Of a DNA stretch of 6,466 nt, positions 1-6,078 are shown in pieces. The stretch comes from Betaproteobacteria bacterium. GTDB lineage: Bacteria; Pseudomonadota; Gammaproteobacteria; Burkholderiales; Casimicrobiaceae. The notes beneath the pieces are model-generated. The model was not told where the DNA came from and did no database searches. It saw only the letters and a list, made by a program, of their open reading frames with translations. Position 1 is the stretch's first letter, and each line of letters starts with the position of its first letter. Both the position numbers and the translations under genes were made by a program. The DNA is taken from positions 1-6,466 of the forward strand of contig VBCS01000175.1 in NCBI GenBank assembly GCA_005888955.1. Direction: 5' to 3'.

Positions 1-179
1 AGGTTTCGATCTACCTGGTGAACGGCATCAAGCTCCAGGGACAGATCGAGTCTTTCGACCAGTATGTCGTCCTGCTGAAGAACACCGTCACGCAGATGGT
101 GTACAAGCACGCCATCTCGACCGTGGTGCCGGCTCGCGCCATCACGATGCCGCACGAGAACGAGCGCGAAGCTGCATAG
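1..179 (+). CDS. hfq: RNA chaperone Hfq, 3' part (5' end outside window)
   Basis: Hfq is a hexameric Sm-like ring that binds small RNAs and mRNAs and promotes their pairing. The visible 58 residues, read from base 3 to the TAG at 177-179, begin VSIYLVNGIKLQG and correspond to E. coli Hfq from about Val22 onward. The Sm1 segment, the SFDQY turn (Phe42 of E. coli is Tyr here) and the Sm2 segment with YKH are all present. These carry the distal-face Tyr25 and proximal-face Lys31, Gln41, Lys56 and His57 equivalents. The N-terminal helix with the rim arginines lies outside the window. After VVPAR only 13 residues follow, ending in a Glu-rich tip (ENEREAA), so the tail is much shorter than in E. 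coli, as is common in betaproteobacteria. With about 21 missing residues the whole protein would be near 79 residues. The family assignment is secure. Confidence 0.97.
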   Translation, partial: VSIYLVNGIKLQGQIESFDQYVVLLKNTVTQMVYKHAISTVVPARAITMPHENEREAA

Positions 180-226
180 GGAACCTCTGAACAGGTCCCG
201 CGTGGCCGCGCCCGGCTGCCGCGGCT
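179..226 (+). promoter_or_regulatory. two predicted hairpins in the hfq-hflX spacer
   Basis: The first hairpin begins at the last base of the hfq stop codon. GGG (179-181) and ACCT (183-186) pair with AGGT (193-196) and CCC (197-199), with A182 bulged and a 6-base loop. The second pairs GCCGCG (205-210) with CGCGGC (220-225) perfectly around a 9-base loop, and a G-U pair at 204/226 can extend it. Neither is followed by a T run, so they do not look like intrinsic terminators. They could stabilise the hfq 3' end, guide RNA processing, or be chance pairing in GC-rich sequence. Confidence 0.35.
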
Positions 227-234
227 CGTCCCGC

Positions 235-240
235 GTGAGG
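235..240 (+). promoter_or_regulatory. probable ribosome binding site of hflX
   Basis: GTGAGG lies 4 bases before the GTG at 245. It is a modest Shine-Dalgarno match (the GAGG core), but it supports GTG at 245 as the start, in agreement with the protein alignment. Confidence 0.5.
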
Positions 241-244
241 CGCA

Positions 245-1369
245 GTGTTTGAACGTCCAACCCGCGGCGACCGCGCGCTGCTGGTCGAGCTCGACTTCGG
301 CGAGGGCGAGCCGGCTGAGCGCATCGCCGAGCTCAAGGCGCTCGCCCGCTCGGCCGGCGCAGAAATCGCCGATGTCGTCACCGCCCGCCGTAGCCGGCCC
401 GACGCAGCTCTCTTCGCCGGCCGCGGCAAGGTCGCGGAGATCGCGGCGCGGCGTGCCCAGAGCAGCGCCGATCTTGTCATCTTCGATCATGCCCTGTCGG
501 GGGCACAGCAGCGCAACCTCGAGCGCGCGCTGGACTGCCGCGTCGTCGATCGCGTGAGCCTCATCCTCGACATCTTCGCGCAGCGCGCGCAGAGCGCCGA
601 AGGCAAGCTGCAGGTCGAGCTGGCGCAGTTGAAGCACCTCTCCACGCGGCTCGTGCGCGGCTGGACACACCTTGAGCGACAGAAGGGCGGCATCGGGCTG
701 CGCGGGCCCGGCGAGACGCAGCTCGAGTCCGACCGCCGGTTGATCGGCATCCGCGTCAGGCTCCTCAAGTCGCGCCTCGAGCAGATCGGTCGCCAACGCG
801 AAACGCAGCGCCGCGCGAGACGGCGTGCGGCAGTCAGGAACATCGCGCTGGCCGGATATACGAACGCCGGCAAGTCCACGCTGTTCAATCGCCTCACGGG
901 TGCACGCGTCTACGCCGCCGACCAGCTCTTCGCGACCCTCGATACGACGCTGCGCCGGCTTTCGCTCCCGGATGCGGAAGACATCGTATTGTCCGACACG
1001 GTCGGGTTCATTCGCGATCTGCCTCACGATCTCGTCGCCGCGTTCCGCGCGACTCTGAAGGAGGCGGTCGACGCGGACTTGCTGCTGCACGTCGTCGATG
1101 CAAGTCAGGTCAACCGCGCGGACCAAATCGCCGCCGTCGACGCCGTGCTTTCGGAAATCGGCGCGGACACGGTGCCGCAGGTCCTGGTGTTGAACAAGTG
1201 CGACGTGACCGCGCTCGCTCCCGCCGTCGAACGCGACGAATATGGTAAAATTCGTGCTGTCCGTCTGAGCGCGCTTACCGGCGCAGGCGTGCCCGAATTG
1301 CACGCAGCGCTGGCGGAGCGGTTCCCGCGCCGCGCAAGGGAAATCCCGTGCCGGGCGGCGACTGCCTGA
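245..1369 (+). CDS. hflX: HflX, ribosome-associated GTPase
   Basis: HflX is a translation-factor-class GTPase that binds the 50S subunit and splits stalled or hibernating 70S ribosomes, notably after heat stress. The 374 residues show the N-terminal HflX domain (about 1-110), a linker helix region with the family signature GGIGLRGPGETQLESDRR (148-165), and the G domain: G1 GYTNAGKS (204-211), the switch I segment FATLDTT with Thr231, G3 DTVGF (251-255), G4 NKCD (317-320) and G5 SALTG (342-346). The GTG start is preferred because MFERPTRGD aligns with the beginning of E. coli HflX (MFDRYDAGE). The protein ends soon after G5, so the roughly 50-residue C-terminal extension of the 426-residue E. 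coli protein is absent. All GTPase motifs are intact, so an active enzyme is likely. It follows hfq as in many proteobacteria. Confidence 0.97.
   Translation: MFERPTRGDRALLVELDFGEGEPAERIAELKALARSAGAEIADVVTARRSRPDAALFAGRGKVAEIAARRAQSSADLVIFDHALSGAQQRNLERALDCRVVDRVSLILDIFAQRAQSAEGKLQVELAQLKHLSTRLVRGWTHLERQKGGIGLRGPGETQLESDRRLIGIRVRLLKSRLEQIGRQRETQRRARRRAAVRNIALAGYTNAGKSTLFNRLTGARVYAADQLFATLDTTLRRLSLPDAEDIVLSDTVGFIRDLPHDLVAAFRATLKEAVDADLLLHVVDASQVNRADQIAAVDAVLSEIGADTVPQVLVLNKCDVTALAPAVERDEYGKIRAVRLSALTGAGVPELHAALAERFPRRAREIPCRAATA
1243..1251 (+). promoter_or_regulatory. possible extended -10 promoter element inside hflX
   Basis: TGGTAAAAT fits the extended -10 pattern TGnTATAAT with one mismatch. 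It sits in a short A+T-rich patch (about 1237-1255) within a GC-rich gene, about 190 bases before hflK. No good -35 lies at 16-18 bases upstream, which extended -10 promoters can tolerate. It could give hflKC transcription independent of hfq. The patch also encodes an EYGKI segment, so protein constraint may explain it. Confidence 0.25.
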
Positions 1370-1386
1370 CCCGCCTCACGGCTTTT
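1364..1386 (+). terminator. weak terminator-like hairpin at the hflX stop
   Basis: GCCTGA (1364-1369, including the hflX stop) can pair with TCA (1376-1378) and GGC (1380-1382), with C1379 bulged and a 6-base loop, followed by TTTT (1383-1386). The stem is short and the T run only four long, so at best it would attenuate transcription between hflX and hflK. Chance is a fair alternative. Confidence 0.2.
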
Positions 1387-1432
1387 CCGATACGATCCGC
1401 CACTCCTCGACCCAAGTCCAGCAGGCTGATGC

Positions 1433-1436
1433 AGGG
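1433..1436 (+). promoter_or_regulatory. probable ribosome binding site of hflK
   Basis: AGGG lies 8 bases before the ATG at 1445, a normal spacing. An earlier ATG at 1429 is out of frame with hflK and opens only a 14-codon frame, so 1445 is the better start. Confidence 0.5.
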
Positions 1437-1444
1437 CACCCGCG

Positions 1445-2635
1445 ATGTCCCTCAACGATCCGCAATGGGGTAAGCGCGGCCGCAGCGGGCCGCCCGATCT
1501 CGACGAGATCTGGCGCAACGTCAACCGGCGCCTGAACGAGCTCCTCGGCCGTCGCGAGCCGGACGAGGGCGGCGCGGGCGAACCGCCGCGTTCGGGTTTT
1601 CCCTTCGGCGGCGCGGGATTGCTCGTGGCGCTGGTACTCATCGTCTGGCTCGCGAGCGGCTTTTACATCGTCGATGAGGGTCGGCGCGGCGTGGTGACGC
1701 GCTTCGGCAAGTACACCGAGACGACTTCGCCGGGTCCGCGCTGGCACCTGCCGTATCCGATCGAAGCGGTCGACGTCATCGACTTTTCCAAGATCAAGAC
1801 CGTCGAAATTCACGGCAACACACCGGCGAGCCGCTCGGCGCGTGGCCTGTTGCTCGTCACCGACGACGAGAACATTACCGATGCGTTGTTCGCGGTGCAG
1901 TACCGGCTCAAGGATTCCAAGGACTACGTGTTCAACACCAAGAATCCGGATGACGTCCTCGTGCAGGTCGCGTCCACCGCGATCAGCGAGGTCGTCGGCC
2001 GCAGCCAGATGGACTTCGTGCTCTATGAGGGACGCGGCGAAATCGCGAAGAAGACCGAGACGCTGATGCAGGAAATGCTCGATCGCTACGGCACGGGCAT
2101 ACAGATCCAGAGCGTGTCGCTGCAGGATTCGCAACCACCCGAGCAGGTTCGCCCCGCGTTCGACGACGCGGTCAAGGCGAGCCAGGACCGCGAACGGCAG
2201 AAGAACGAGGGCCAGTCCTACGCCAACGACATTGTGCCCCGCGCGCGCGGTCTGGCGTCGCGGCTGCTGCAGGAAGCCGACGGTTACAACGCGCGCGTCG
2301 TTCAGGAAGCGGAAGGCAACGCGAGCCGCTTCAAGCAGGTCCTGGTCGAGTACAACAAGGCGCCAGCGGTCACGCGCGAGCGCCTCTACCTCGACATGAT
2401 GCAGGCGGTGCTCGGCAGTACGAGCAAGGTGCTGGTCGACCAGAAAGGCGGCAACAGCCTCCTTTATCTGCCGCTCGACCAGTTGCTGAAGCAGTCGCAG
2501 CCGGCGGCTGCGCCACCGGCTGCCGGCGCCGACGCTTCGCGCGCGGCCGCACCGCCGCCCGAAGCGTCCGTCACGCTCGACCCGGCCCGCGCGCGCGAGA
2601 TGCCGCGCAACCGCGAACGCGGAGACAGCCGATGA
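1445..2635 (+). CDS. hflK: HflK, SPFH-family FtsH regulator subunit
   Basis: HflK pairs with HflC in the inner membrane to form a large cage enclosing FtsH hexamers and modulating degradation of membrane proteins; neither protein is itself the protease. The 396 residues contain a soluble N-terminus with the family's GPPDLDEIW segment (15-23), one transmembrane helix (about 55-76), the SPFH/band 7 domain (about 75-245, opening with the RRGVVTRFGKY stretch), and a long charged, Ala/Glu-rich helical region (about 240-300). A family block, TRERLYLDMM (310-319), and KGGNSLLYLPLDQLL (334-348) follow. The tail after 350 is Ala/Pro-rich, low-complexity and probably disordered, as in other HflK. Length is close to E. 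coli HflK (419). The gene starts 75 bases after hflX, and its stop overlaps the hflC start (ATGA at 2632-2635), implying translational coupling and balanced production of the two partners. Confidence 0.96.
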   Translation: MSLNDPQWGKRGRSGPPDLDEIWRNVNRRLNELLGRREPDEGGAGEPPRSGFPFGGAGLLVALVLIVWLASGFYIVDEGRRGVVTRFGKYTETTSPGPRWHLPYPIEAVDVIDFSKIKTVEIHGNTPASRSARGLLLVTDDENITDALFAVQYRLKDSKDYVFNTKNPDDVLVQVASTAISEVVGRSQMDFVLYEGRGEIAKKTETLMQEMLDRYGTGIQIQSVSLQDSQPPEQVRPAFDDAVKASQDRERQKNEGQSYANDIVPRARGLASRLLQEADGYNARVVQEAEGNASRFKQVLVEYNKAPAVTRERLYLDMMQAVLGSTSKVLVDQKGGNSLLYLPLDQLLKQSQPAAAPPAAGADASRAAAPPPEASVTLDPARAREMPRNRERGDSR

Positions 2636-3546
2636 AGACGGCAATGCCGATCGTCGCGTTCCTCGTCGCTGCGCTCCTCGTGTTGTCGCAGTCGATCTAT
2701 ACGGTCGATCAGCGCCAGTACGCAATCAAGTTCCAGCTCGGCGAATTCATCGACGCCAAGACGGAAGCTGGCCTCTACTTCAAAGTGCCGCTGCTGCAGA
2801 ACATCAAGTTCTACGACAGGCGGATCCTGCTGCTCGACGCGCCGCGGCCCGACCGCATCACGACGTCGGAAAAAAAGCCGCTCAACGTCGATTTCATCGC
2901 GTACTGGCGCATCGTCGACGTGCGCAGGTACTACCAGAGTGTTGGCGGTGACGACGACGCCTCGAAGCAGGACGCCGCCAAGCAGCGCCTGGCGCAGACG
3001 ATCCGCGCGATTCTCGGCCAGGAGATCAACAAGCGCACGATCCACGAGGCGATCTCGGCCGAGCGCGACAAGATCATGACGGAGACGCGGCAGCGCGCCG
3101 ACGCCGATGCGAAGCAGATCGGCGTCGAGATCGTCGACGTGCGCCTGCGCCGGGTCGAGCTGCCCGAGGAAGTGCTGGCGCAGGTCTACCAGCGAATGGA
3201 GTCCGAACGCAAGCGCGTCGCCAACGAGCTGCGTTCGCAAGGCGGGGCCGAGTCCGAGAAGATCCGCGCCGATGCCGACCGCCAGCGCGAAGTGATCTTG
3301 GCCGACGCGTACAAGCAGGCGCAAAAGACCAAGGGCGACGGAGATGCGAAGGCCTCGGCGATCTACGCCGCCGCGTACGGGCAGAATCCCGAGTTCTACT
3401 CCTTCTACCGCAGCCTCGAGACGTACAAGGCGACGTTCCGGAACAAGAGCGACATCATGGTGCTCGATCCGAGCTCCGAGTTCTTCCAGTATCTGAAGCA
3501 GTCCGGCGGCGGCGCCAAGGGTGCGCCACGTGCCCGCGCGAAGTAG
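2632..3546 (+). CDS. hflC: HflC, SPFH-family FtsH regulator subunit
   Basis: HflC is the partner of HflK in the membrane cage around FtsH. The 304 residues have an N-terminal signal-anchor helix (about 5-24), an SPFH/band 7 domain (about 22-190, with QYAIKFQLGEF at 29-39, GLYFKVPLLQNIKFYD at 47-62 and IGVEIVDVRLRRVELPEEV at 163-181), a coiled-coil-prone charged region (about 186-245), and a conserved C-terminal block with FYSFYRSLETY (255-265) and DIMVLDPSSEFFQYLK (274-289). It is about 30 residues shorter than E. coli HflC (334), mainly because it lacks an insertion that E. coli carries just before the GIEVVDV segment. The ATG overlaps the hflK stop, and GGAG at 2621-2624 lies 7 bases upstream, so the start is firm. 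Old annotations call it a protease subunit, but no protease motif is visible. Confidence 0.96.
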   Translation: MKTAMPIVAFLVAALLVLSQSIYTVDQRQYAIKFQLGEFIDAKTEAGLYFKVPLLQNIKFYDRRILLLDAPRPDRITTSEKKPLNVDFIAYWRIVDVRRYYQSVGGDDDASKQDAAKQRLAQTIRAILGQEINKRTIHEAISAERDKIMTETRQRADADAKQIGVEIVDVRLRRVELPEEVLAQVYQRMESERKRVANELRSQGGAESEKIRADADRQREVILADAYKQAQKTKGDGDAKASAIYAAAYGQNPEFYSFYRSLETYKATFRNKSDIMVLDPSSEFFQYLKQSGGGAKGAPRARAK

Positions 3547-3564
3547 CGATCTGTCGGGTTCCTC

Positions 3565-3570
3565 AGGAGA
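3565..3570 (+). promoter_or_regulatory. strong ribosome binding site of the DUF2065 gene
   Basis: AGGAGA lies 6 bases before the GTG at 3577. It is the best Shine-Dalgarno match in the window and fixes the GTG start of this small gene, arguing that it is truly translated. Confidence 0.75.
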
Positions 3571-3576
3571 ACGGCG

Positions 3577-3765
3577 GTGCCGGAAACGTTCCTGGCAGCG
3601 TGCGCGCTGGTGCTGGTGCTCGAGGGGTTGCTGCCGCTGGTCGCTCCGCGCGCCTGGCGCGACGCGTTTCGCCGGCTCACCGATCTTTCCGACGGACAGC
3701 TTCGTTTCATCGGCCTGATCTCCATCGTCATCGGTATCGTCCTCCTGGCATTTCTTTATGCGTAA
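3577..3765 (+). CDS. DUF2065 (YjeT-like) small inner-membrane protein
   Basis: This is a 62-residue protein of the DUF2065 family, related to E. coli YjeT; the family has no established biochemical function that I know of. The family's shared N-terminal pattern is clear: ALVLVLEGLLPLVAPRAWR (10-28), compared with ALVLVLEGLGPMLYPKAWK in YjeT. Two hydrophobic helices are predicted, at about 3-22 and 43-61, joined by a polar, Arg/Asp-containing linker with the L-x-D-x-x-L-R-x-x-G pattern (37-46). The GTG start follows a strong Shine-Dalgarno. It begins 30 bases after hflC, and its last 8 bases overlap hisZ. YjeT-type genes also sit by hflKC and purA in other proteobacteria, so a link with the HflKC-FtsH complex is plausible, but that is inference from neighbourhood alone. 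Confidence 0.9.
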   Translation: MPETFLAACALVLVLEGLLPLVAPRAWRDAFRRLTDLSDGQLRFIGLISIVIGIVLLAFLYA

Positions 3766-4735
3766 GTGGATGCTCCCGGAGCAGATCGACGACATCCTGC
3801 CCGCCGAGGCGGAGCGGCTGGAGAGCTTGCGGCGGACACTGCTCGACCACTTCCGCGATCACGGGTACCGCCTCGTGCAGCCGCCGCTGATCGAGCACCT
3901 CGATTCGCTGCTCACCGGAACCGGCCGTGATCTCGAGCTGCAGACCTTCAAGCTGACCGACCCGCTCTCCGGACGCTTGCTCGGTGTACGCGCGGATATG
4001 ACTCCGCAGGTCGCGCGCATCGACGCGCACCTGCTCAACGAGCCCGGCGTGACGCGGTTGTGCTATGCGGGGAGTGTGCTGCGTACCGTGGCCACCGGCG
4101 TGTCGCAGTCGCGCGAAGTGCTGCAGGTCGGCGCCGAGCTGTACGGCGACTCCGGCATCGCAGCCGACCGGGAAGTTCTCGGCCTGCTGTTGTCGTCGCT
4201 GGACGCGGCGCGGGTGTGCGGCCTGCATCTCGACCTCGGCCACGTCGGCGTGTATCGCGCGCTGGCGAACGGCGCGCGCATTGCGGGCAATGGCGGCGAC
4301 ACCGAGCTCTTCGCTGCCATGCGCACCAAGGACGTGCCCGCGGTGACCGAGCTGACGGCGAGGCTTCCCGCGGCGTGGCGGGACGCGTTCGCGGCACTGC
4401 CGACGCTGTACGGCCCGGCGGCCGAAGTGCTGAACCGGGCGCGCGCGCAGCTGCCCGATACGCCGTCGATCGCCGTGGCGCTGACGACGCTGGAAACGCT
4501 CGCGCAGGCCGCGCGCGATCGCGTCGAAGCGCTGCACATCGATCTCGCCGATCTGCGCGGTTACCACTACCAGAGCGGCGCGAGCTTTTCGGTGTTCACC
4601 GCGGGCGAGCCGAACGCGATCGGCCGCGGCGAGCGTTACGACGGTATCGGCAAGGCGTTCGGTCGCGCCCGCCCGGCGACAGGATTCACGCTGGACCTGC
4701 GGCAGCTCGCGGGGCTCGCCGAACGCAGCGTGTGA
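3758..4735 (+). CDS. hisZ: HisZ, ATP phosphoribosyltransferase regulatory subunit (short C-terminus)
   Basis: HisZ is a histidyl-tRNA synthetase paralogue with no aminoacylation role. It assembles with short-form HisG to activate the first step of histidine synthesis (ATP + PRPP) and to allow feedback inhibition by histidine. The 325 residues open with MRKWMLPEQIDDILP, the usual HisZ start, which favours ATG 3758 over the in-frame ATG 3770. The class II synthetase-like fold is evident: TFKLTD (64-69), GVRADMTPQVARID (76-89), a motif 2-like REVLQVGAELYG (119-130), LDLGHVGVYRAL (158-169), DLADLRGYHYQSG (262-274), GERYDGIGKAFGRARPATGF (291-310) and a motif 3-like LDL (312-314). Typical HisZ proteins are about 380-395 residues; this one stops just after motif 3. 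The start lies inside the DUF2065 gene with no clear Shine-Dalgarno, suggesting translational coupling. It predicts a short HisG elsewhere in the genome. Confidence 0.93.
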   Translation: MRKWMLPEQIDDILPAEAERLESLRRTLLDHFRDHGYRLVQPPLIEHLDSLLTGTGRDLELQTFKLTDPLSGRLLGVRADMTPQVARIDAHLLNEPGVTRLCYAGSVLRTVATGVSQSREVLQVGAELYGDSGIAADREVLGLLLSSLDAARVCGLHLDLGHVGVYRALANGARIAGNGGDTELFAAMRTKDVPAVTELTARLPAAWRDAFAALPTLYGPAAEVLNRARAQLPDTPSIAVALTTLETLAQAARDRVEALHIDLADLRGYHYQSGASFSVFTAGEPNAIGRGERYDGIGKAFGRARPATGFTLDLRQLAGLAERSV

Positions 4736-4740
4736 TCACG

Positions 4741-6033
4741 ATGGGCAAGAACGTCGTCGTCATCGGCACGCAGTGGGGCGATGAAGGCAAGGGCAAAGTC
4801 GTCGACTGGTTGACCGAGCACGCGCAGGGCGTGGTCCGCTTTCAAGGCGGCCATAACGCCGGCCACACACTCGTCATCGGCGGCAAGAAGACCGTCCTGC
4901 GCCTCATTCCCTCCGGCATTCTGCGGCCCTCCGTGCGCGTGTATCTCGGCAACGGCGTCGTCGTCTCGCCGACCGCGCTGCTGCAGGAGATCGGCGAGCT
5001 GGAAGGAGCCGGCATCGAAGTGCGATCCCGCCTGGCGATTTCGCCCGCGTGCCCGCTGGTGATGCCTTACCACGTCGCGCTCGATCAGGCGCGCGAGGCA
5101 GCGATGGGCGAGACACGCATCGGCACTACCGGTCGCGGCATCGGTCCCGCCTACGAAGACAAGATCGCGCGGCGCGCGCTGCGCGTCCAGGATTTGTTCT
5201 ATCCCGACCGCTTCGCCGCGAAGCTCGAGCGCGTGCTCGAATACCACAACTTTGTGCTGACGCAGTATTACAAGTGCGAGCCGGTGCTCTATCGGCAGAC
5301 GCTCGACGCGACGCTGGCGCTCGCTCCGGCCATCCAGCCGATGGTCGCCGACGTAGCGGCGCTGCTGCAGGCGGCCCGCCGTGCCGGCGAGTCGCTGCTC
5401 TTCGAGGGCGCGCAGGGCGCGCTGCTCGACATCGATCACGGCACGTATCCGTACGTGACGTCGTCAAATTGCGTTGCCGCGGCGGCGGCGCCCGGCGCGG
5501 GCATCGGCCCGCAGATGCTCGATTACGTGCTCGGCATCGTCAAGGCGTACATGACGCGCGTGGGCACCGGACCGTTCCCGACCGAGCTGACCGACGCCAT
5601 CGGGACTCAGCTCGCCAAGCGCGGCAACGAGTTCGGCTCGGTCACCGGGCGACCGCGCCGTTGCGGCTGGCTCGATATTCCCGCGCTCGCGCGCTCACTG
5701 CAACTGAACGGCGTCGACGGCCTTTGCATCACCAAGCTCGACGTCCTCGACGGCCTGCCATCGATCAAGGTCTGCACCGGCTATCGCGTCGGCGGCGAGC
5801 CGGTTGCGCTGCTGCCGACCGGCGCCGAAGCGGTTGCCGCCTGCGAGCCGGTTTACGAGGAGCTTCCCGGCTGGAGCGAGAGCACCTTCGGCGTCAAGAG
5901 CTTCGAGGCGCTGCCGGCCACCGCGCGCGCGTATCTGCGCCGGATCGAGACGCTGACCGGCGTGCCGATCGCCATGGTCTCGACCGGCCCCGACCGCGAC
6001 GAGACGATCCTGGTGCATCATCCGTTTCACTGA
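4741..6033 (+). CDS. purA: adenylosuccinate synthetase PurA
   Basis: PurA joins IMP and aspartate using GTP to make adenylosuccinate, the first committed step from IMP to AMP, in the cytoplasm. The 430 residues match the usual length (E. coli 432). Visible motifs are QWGDEGKGK (11-19) with catalytic Asp14, GHNAGHT (37-43) with catalytic His42, GTTGRGIGPAYEDK (128-141), FEGAQGALLDIDHGTYPYVTSSN (221-243), the aspartate-binding loop region TGRPRRCGWLD (302-312), TKLDVLDGL (331-339) and STGPDRDET (414-422). ATG 4741 gives the standard MGKNVVVIGTQWG start. An in-frame GTG at 4732 overlapping the hisZ stop would add three residues and cannot be excluded. No good Shine-Dalgarno is seen, so coupling to hisZ, which stops 5 bases earlier, is likely. 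After TSSN there is an unusual five-alanine run (246-250). Confidence 0.98.
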   Translation: MGKNVVVIGTQWGDEGKGKVVDWLTEHAQGVVRFQGGHNAGHTLVIGGKKTVLRLIPSGILRPSVRVYLGNGVVVSPTALLQEIGELEGAGIEVRSRLAISPACPLVMPYHVALDQAREAAMGETRIGTTGRGIGPAYEDKIARRALRVQDLFYPDRFAAKLERVLEYHNFVLTQYYKCEPVLYRQTLDATLALAPAIQPMVADVAALLQAARRAGESLLFEGAQGALLDIDHGTYPYVTSSNCVAAAAAPGAGIGPQMLDYVLGIVKAYMTRVGTGPFPTELTDAIGTQLAKRGNEFGSVTGRPRRCGWLDIPALARSLQLNGVDGLCITKLDVLDGLPSIKVCTGYRVGGEPVALLPTGAEAVAACEPVYEELPGWSESTFGVKSFEALPATARAYLRRIETLTGVPIAMVSTGPDRDETILVHHPFH

Positions 6034-6078
6034 CCGGCCCGCTTACAACAACGACAATGAAAACATAACGAGACGATC

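Noticed and set aside
11..1303. Long open frame on the - strand opposite hfq and hflX
   Set aside because: It is a GC-rich shadow of hflX and hfq. The translation is Arg/Asp/Leu-rich with no recognisable domain, and the + strand gene is certain.
1429..1473. Fourteen-codon open frame starting just before hflK as a possible leader peptide
   Set aside because: It has no ribosome site of its own and no regulatory codon run, and it overlaps the hflK start by chance.
1376..3795. Two long - strand open frames opposite hflK and hflC (1376-2725 and 2464-3795)
   Set aside because: They are antisense shadows of hflK and hflC that overlap each other, with no family motifs and no supporting ribosome sites.
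4060..4740. N-terminal extension of the purA frame back to 4060
   Set aside because: The extra 227 residues are an Arg/Ala-rich out-of-frame reading of hisZ. PurA starts normally at 4741.
5049..6068. Overlapping + strand open frame within purA
   Set aside because: Its Arg/Ala-rich composition is typical of a shifted reading of a GC-rich gene, and purA motifs are intact in the other frame.
6057..6068. Minimal open frame ATG-AAA-ACA-TAA before the phosphoribosyltransferase
   Set aside because: It is too short to judge, has no ribosome site, and the surrounding A-rich spacer makes such a frame likely by chance.
6043..6071. Possible promoter in the A-rich purA-phosphoribosyltransferase spacer (TTACAA with a weak -10)
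   Set aside because: The -10 matches only about half the consensus, and initiation would fall at or past the start codon.
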